Of a stretch of DNA of 17,448 nucleotides, positions 15,260 through 17,448 are shown in pieces. A program made the position numbers and the translations under genes. Below the pieces are notes generated by a model, which saw nothing but the letters and a program-made list of their open reading frames with translations, searched no databases and was not told the DNA's origin. Every line of letters begins with the position of its first letter. Position 1 is the stretch's first letter. This DNA is from Rhizobiaceae bacterium (GTDB taxonomy: Bacteria; Pseudomonadota; Alphaproteobacteria; Rhizobiales; Rhizobiaceae), in contig JACMIV010000045.1 of the NCBI GenBank assembly GCA_014380965.1, positions 1-17,448 on the forward strand, read 5' to 3'.

Positions 15260-15340
15260 TCATAAGGGGCATGCAAAGAGGGTTGCGGTTGGGGCAGGCA
15301 GAGGGCTTGCTGTGGCGCGCCGCGTCCCAAGGAGGGGGCG

Positions 15341-16036
15341 ATGGCCCGACTGATGCTGAACGAGGCTCTGCCGCCCGAGCAGTCGACCTTCGATCCGGAG
15401 GCCGCGATCCAGAGGATTTGCGACAGCTACGGGTTCAATTTCTACGCCGTCTGCAGCCTCGGTGCGGCCGACATCGTCGACTCCCGGTCGGTCATTTTGT
15501 CCAATTTCGTGGCCGAGGGCATCGAGTTCCTCGACGAGAGCAGATGGTGGGACAAGTTCGAGTCCTTTTCGGACTCGCTCCGCTCCGGACGAACGGTCCA
15601 CTGGGTCCTCAATCCGCCGAACCTCAAGTCCTCGCCGGAGCGCCTTCAGCGCTTCGCCGACCTCATCGCGGATTATCCCGTCTCAGAGTGCCTGACTGTG
15701 CCTCTCCACTGTGGCACTCGTCTCGGCGCGGCCTATCTGATGGGGGAAGCACTGAGCTTTTCGTGTCACGAGCTCGATGTCCTCCAACTCTCGATGCTGG
15801 GTCTCTTCGAACGCCTATGCGAACTCCATCCTGCCCGCGACATGCGCGTGACGCCGCGCGAAATCGAATGCCTTGCCTGGACCTCCCGCGGCAATACGAG
15901 CCAGCAGGTGGCCGGCATCCTGTCGATCTCGGAACACACGGTGGTGCGCCATCTCGTCAGCGCCACGAAGAAGCTGTCGGCCGCCAATCGCAGTCAGGCC
16001 GTTGCCAAGGCCATCCGGCTCGGTTTCATGGAGTGA
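15341..16036 (+). CDS. LuxR-family regulator, VisN/VjbR-like (first of a pair)
   Basis: A 231-residue transcription factor. The N-terminal domain (about 15-160) has the layout of a LuxR autoinducer-binding domain (NFYAVCSLG; RWWDKFESF; LTVPLHCGTRLGAAYLMG). The C-terminal LuxR helix-turn-helix occupies about 168-229 (TPREIECLAW ... ISEHTVVRHLVSATKKL). Of the residues that usually hold acyl-homoserine lactone, a Trp is present near 69-70, but the Tyr position reads Phe and the Asp-Pro pair is missing. It is therefore probably not a normal AHL receptor. A strong ribosome-binding site, AAGGAGG, lies 5 bp before the ATG. It sits beside flagellar genes and in tandem with a second LuxR gene, as visN-visR do in Sinorhizobium; Brucella VjbR, which controls flagellar genes, is another relative to consider. 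Confidence 0.8.
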   Translation: MARLMLNEALPPEQSTFDPEAAIQRICDSYGFNFYAVCSLGAADIVDSRSVILSNFVAEGIEFLDESRWWDKFESFSDSLRSGRTVHWVLNPPNLKSSPERLQRFADLIADYPVSECLTVPLHCGTRLGAAYLMGEALSFSCHELDVLQLSMLGLFERLCELHPARDMRVTPREIECLAWTSRGNTSQQVAGILSISEHTVVRHLVSATKKLSAANRSQAVAKAIRLGFME

Positions 16037-16157
16037 GGGCAGGCCATGACGCTGCGACGATGACGACGGAACTTCGCCGTGCCAAACCGCGCCTGACGGC
16101 AGCCGCCCGTTGCGCCCGCTCCCTCGCACAGCCACACAAACGCTAAGGAGGGGCGCG

Positions 16158-16880
16158 ATGACGTACCATTTTCAGAACGCCATCGACACCGGCGGCATCG
16201 AAACGATCGGAAGCGTCGACGAGGCCAAGATCCGGCTCGATGCCGTGCGTCAGGCTTTCGCCTACGAAGACTTCTCCGTGCTCGACATCCTGTATATCGA
16301 CGGCAAACCGAGCGCGCGCGTGCTTCTCGACAGCGCGACACCCGAGCGGCCGCTGCATCTCAAGACGTTCGACCGCGACGAGAGGCGCGTCCTCTTTTCG
16401 CTCATCGCGCAATCCTCGGCCCCGGTGCGATGGCGCTCGCGGCGCTCGCCTCCGGTTGCCCCGATCGTCGCCTCGCCGCACCTCTTTCGGGAGCAGCAGG
16501 AGACCTATGAGAGCCCTGGAGGGCTCTACGTGCCCGTCCATAGCGGGCTCAACCGGGCGGGCGTCGTCATCTTCTTCGGCGACGGCAAGCCCGATCTCTG
16601 TCTCGGAGAAATTGGTTCGCTCCGGCTGTTCTGCGTATGCTGGTTCGCGCGGCTGTCGCAACTCGGGCTCGGCCACTCCACCCCCGTGACGCTGACGCGG
16701 CGCGAACTCGAATGTCTGCAGCTCGCCGCCACCGGACTGACGGCGGAGGGCATCGCCGAAGCCCTCGACCTCTCCCGTCACACCGTGACGCACCATCTCG
16801 TGTCCGCGACCTCCAAGCTCGGCGCCAGCAACCGTACGCACGCCATCGCCGAAGCCGTCCGCAGGGGGCTCCTGCGTTAG
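16158..16880 (+). CDS. LuxR-family regulator, VisR-like candidate (second of the pair)
   Basis: A 240-residue protein with a C-terminal LuxR helix-turn-helix at about 178-239 (LTRRELECLQLA ... LSRHTVTHHLVSATSKL). The N-terminal ~170 residues are not a recognisable AHL-binding domain, though GGLYVPVHSGLNRAGVVIFFG (121-141) resembles the last strands of such sensor folds. The DNA-binding half matches that of the preceding regulator at 30 of 61 aligned positions by my count, so the two are paralogues with diverged sensors. A longer frame starts at a TTG (16110), but the ATG at 16158 follows AAGGAGG by six bases. The pair probably forms one operon (121-bp spacer) and may work as a heterodimer, as VisN/VisR do; that is inference. 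Confidence 0.78.
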   Translation: MTYHFQNAIDTGGIETIGSVDEAKIRLDAVRQAFAYEDFSVLDILYIDGKPSARVLLDSATPERPLHLKTFDRDERRVLFSLIAQSSAPVRWRSRRSPPVAPIVASPHLFREQQETYESPGGLYVPVHSGLNRAGVVIFFGDGKPDLCLGEIGSLRLFCVCWFARLSQLGLGHSTPVTLTRRELECLQLAATGLTAEGIAEALDLSRHTVTHHLVSATSKLGASNRTHAIAEAVRRGLLR

Positions 16881-16921
16881 AGCATGCCGTCACGGGGGCA
16901 GCTCATGGAGCCGCTGGAGCG

Positions 16922-17233
16922 CTACTTCTTCTCCAGAAGAACCTGCCCGCCCTTCTGCAGCTTGCCCTTGATCGTGTTGGCGATCGCGGCCAGGAACATC
17001 GGCAGCTCGATCTCCACATGGACGCTGGTGTCGAGCACGTCGAGACGCCCGACGACGGATTGGCCGAGCATCCTCGCCCGGAAATCCAGCCGGTCGCCCG
17101 TCCAGACGTCCTCGAACTTCACCATTCCGCCGATCGCCTGATCGCGCAGCTTGCCGAAGCTTTCGGCGATGCGCCGGCGCGCCGCCTCGCGGGTCAGCTT
17201 GTGCGGGATGTCGATCTTGATCGTCTCGGCCAT
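16922..17233 (-). CDS. Polyhydroxyalkanoic acid system family protein
   Basis: A 103-residue minus-strand protein of the family annotated as polyhydroxyalkanoic acid system (PHA_gran_rgn). Seen directly: the start AETIKIDIPHKLTREAARRR, then IAESFGKLRDQAIGG and a beta-rich middle, ending in LAAIANTIKGKLQKGGQVLL. The family is small, cytosolic and often associated with polyhydroxyalkanoate storage granules, though its precise role is unclear. The frame is open 23 codons further upstream; the ATG at 17233 is chosen because GGAGAA precedes it and the conserved region starts immediately. It converges with the second LuxR gene, 41 bp apart. It seems unrelated to the flagellar genes and marks the edge of that cluster. 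Confidence 0.8.
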   Translation of the reverse strand: MAETIKIDIPHKLTREAARRRIAESFGKLRDQAIGGMVKFEDVWTGDRLDFRARMLGQSVVGRLDVLDTSVHVEIELPMFLAAIANTIKGKLQKGGQVLLEKK

Positions 17234-17310
17234 CGGGTTCTCCAGCGTCGATAGACCCCGCATATGGAGGCGCCCCCGCGTCATCGCAACGCGAGGCCGC
17301 AAGGGTCGGT

Positions 17311-17343
17311 CAAACGAAAACAGCCGGGGTGGTGCCCCGGCTG
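17311..17343 (-). terminator. Rho-independent terminator on the minus strand
   Basis: CAGCCGGGG (17321-17329) and CCCCGGCTG (17335-17343) form a perfect 9-bp GC-rich stem with a 5-nt loop. Read on the minus strand the stem is followed directly by TTTTCGTTTG, a proper T-rich tail. It therefore terminates a minus-strand transcript coming from the right, just before the PHA-family gene. Confidence 0.8.
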
Positions 17344-17374
17344 CCGTGTCTTCATCGATGGACGCTGCGGTGCC

Positions 17375-17448
17375 TTACGGCACTTGATGCGCGATCTGGC
17401 GACCGCGCGCGGCGAGGATGGCCGTCCGCGCTGCGGCCGGCGGGCGCC
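17375..17448 (-). CDS. 3' end of an unidentified minus-strand gene (partial)
   Basis: One minus-strand frame is open from the window edge to a TAA at 17375-17377, giving the last ~23 residues, ending TAILAARGRQIAHQVP. The stop lies 31 bp before a clear minus-strand terminator, which argues that this frame is the real C-terminus. The other two frames are less plausible: one stops inside the leader to the terminator and one runs through it. Too little is visible to identify the protein. Confidence 0.45.
   Translation of the reverse strand, partial: RPPAAARTAILAARGRQIAHQVP

Larger units (their letters stand above)
14881..15340. other. Long upstream region of the LuxR pair
   Basis: About 460 bp with no convincing gene; minus-strand open frames here start at poor codons and lack ribosome-binding sites. 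The DNA is markedly more AT-rich than surrounding genes (for example 15137-15200). It holds an inverted repeat at 15185-15199 and a promoter candidate at 15231-15259, both listed separately. A long AT-rich upstream region fits a heavily regulated gene. Confidence 0.4.

Noticed and set aside
1..17448. CRISPR arrays, tRNA/rRNA genes, transposases and integrases
   Set aside because: None seen: no regularly spaced direct repeats, no tRNA-like cloverleaf, and no mobile-element proteins. The pilus segment also shows no obvious flanking direct repeat.

Overview
The window is a high-GC chromosomal segment whose gene content and order match the flagellar cluster of an alphaproteobacterium of the Rhizobiales/Hyphomicrobiales. 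The indicators are flaF-flbT-flgD-fliQ, flhA-fliR, a CheL-type rod-binding protein, a FlgN-like chaperone and a DUF1217 repeat protein. The genus cannot be named from sequence alone.

Layout. 4-1485: flaF, flbT, flgD and fliQ, tightly packed and on the + strand. 1486-2112: a 627-bp gene-poor gap that opens with a perfect 20-bp stem hairpin just after fliQ. 2113-6469: a four-gene chaperone-usher pilus operon of the archaic (spore coat U/Csu-like) type, with a single-domain pilin, a short chaperone, a usher and a two-domain SCPU protein that looks like the tip subunit. 6470-6648: a spacer with a second hairpin. 6649-11387: flhA, fliR, a FliJ-like coiled-coil protein, the rod-binding protein (cheL/flgJ N-domain type), a FlgN-like protein and a membrane-anchored FliL-like protein, with several ATGA start/stop overlaps. 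11527-13719: a 730-aa protein with about six DUF1217-type repeats. 13744-14067 (- strand): a single-domain PilZ protein. 14309-14818: an unknown membrane-anchored protein. 15341-16880: two tandem, partly paralogous LuxR-family regulators, arranged like VisN/VisR (flagellar master regulators of rhizobia). 16922-17233 (- strand): a polyhydroxyalkanoate-granule-associated family protein. 17375-17448: probably the 3' end of a further minus-strand gene, followed by a clear intrinsic terminator.

How the parts fit. Most genes build or control the flagellum: the export gate (FliQ, FlhA, FliR), export chaperones (FliJ-like, FlgN-like), rod and hook assembly (CheL, FlgD), flagellin mRNA control (FlaF, FlbT) and probable transcriptional and c-di-GMP control (LuxR pair, PilZ). 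The notable departure is the complete but minimal adhesive-pilus operon sitting exactly between fliQ and flhA, two genes that are normally neighbours in rhizobial clusters. It places a surface-attachment organelle inside the motility locus. Its chaperone has only the N-terminal PapD-like domain, and its subunit architecture suggests a two-component (shaft plus tip) pilus.
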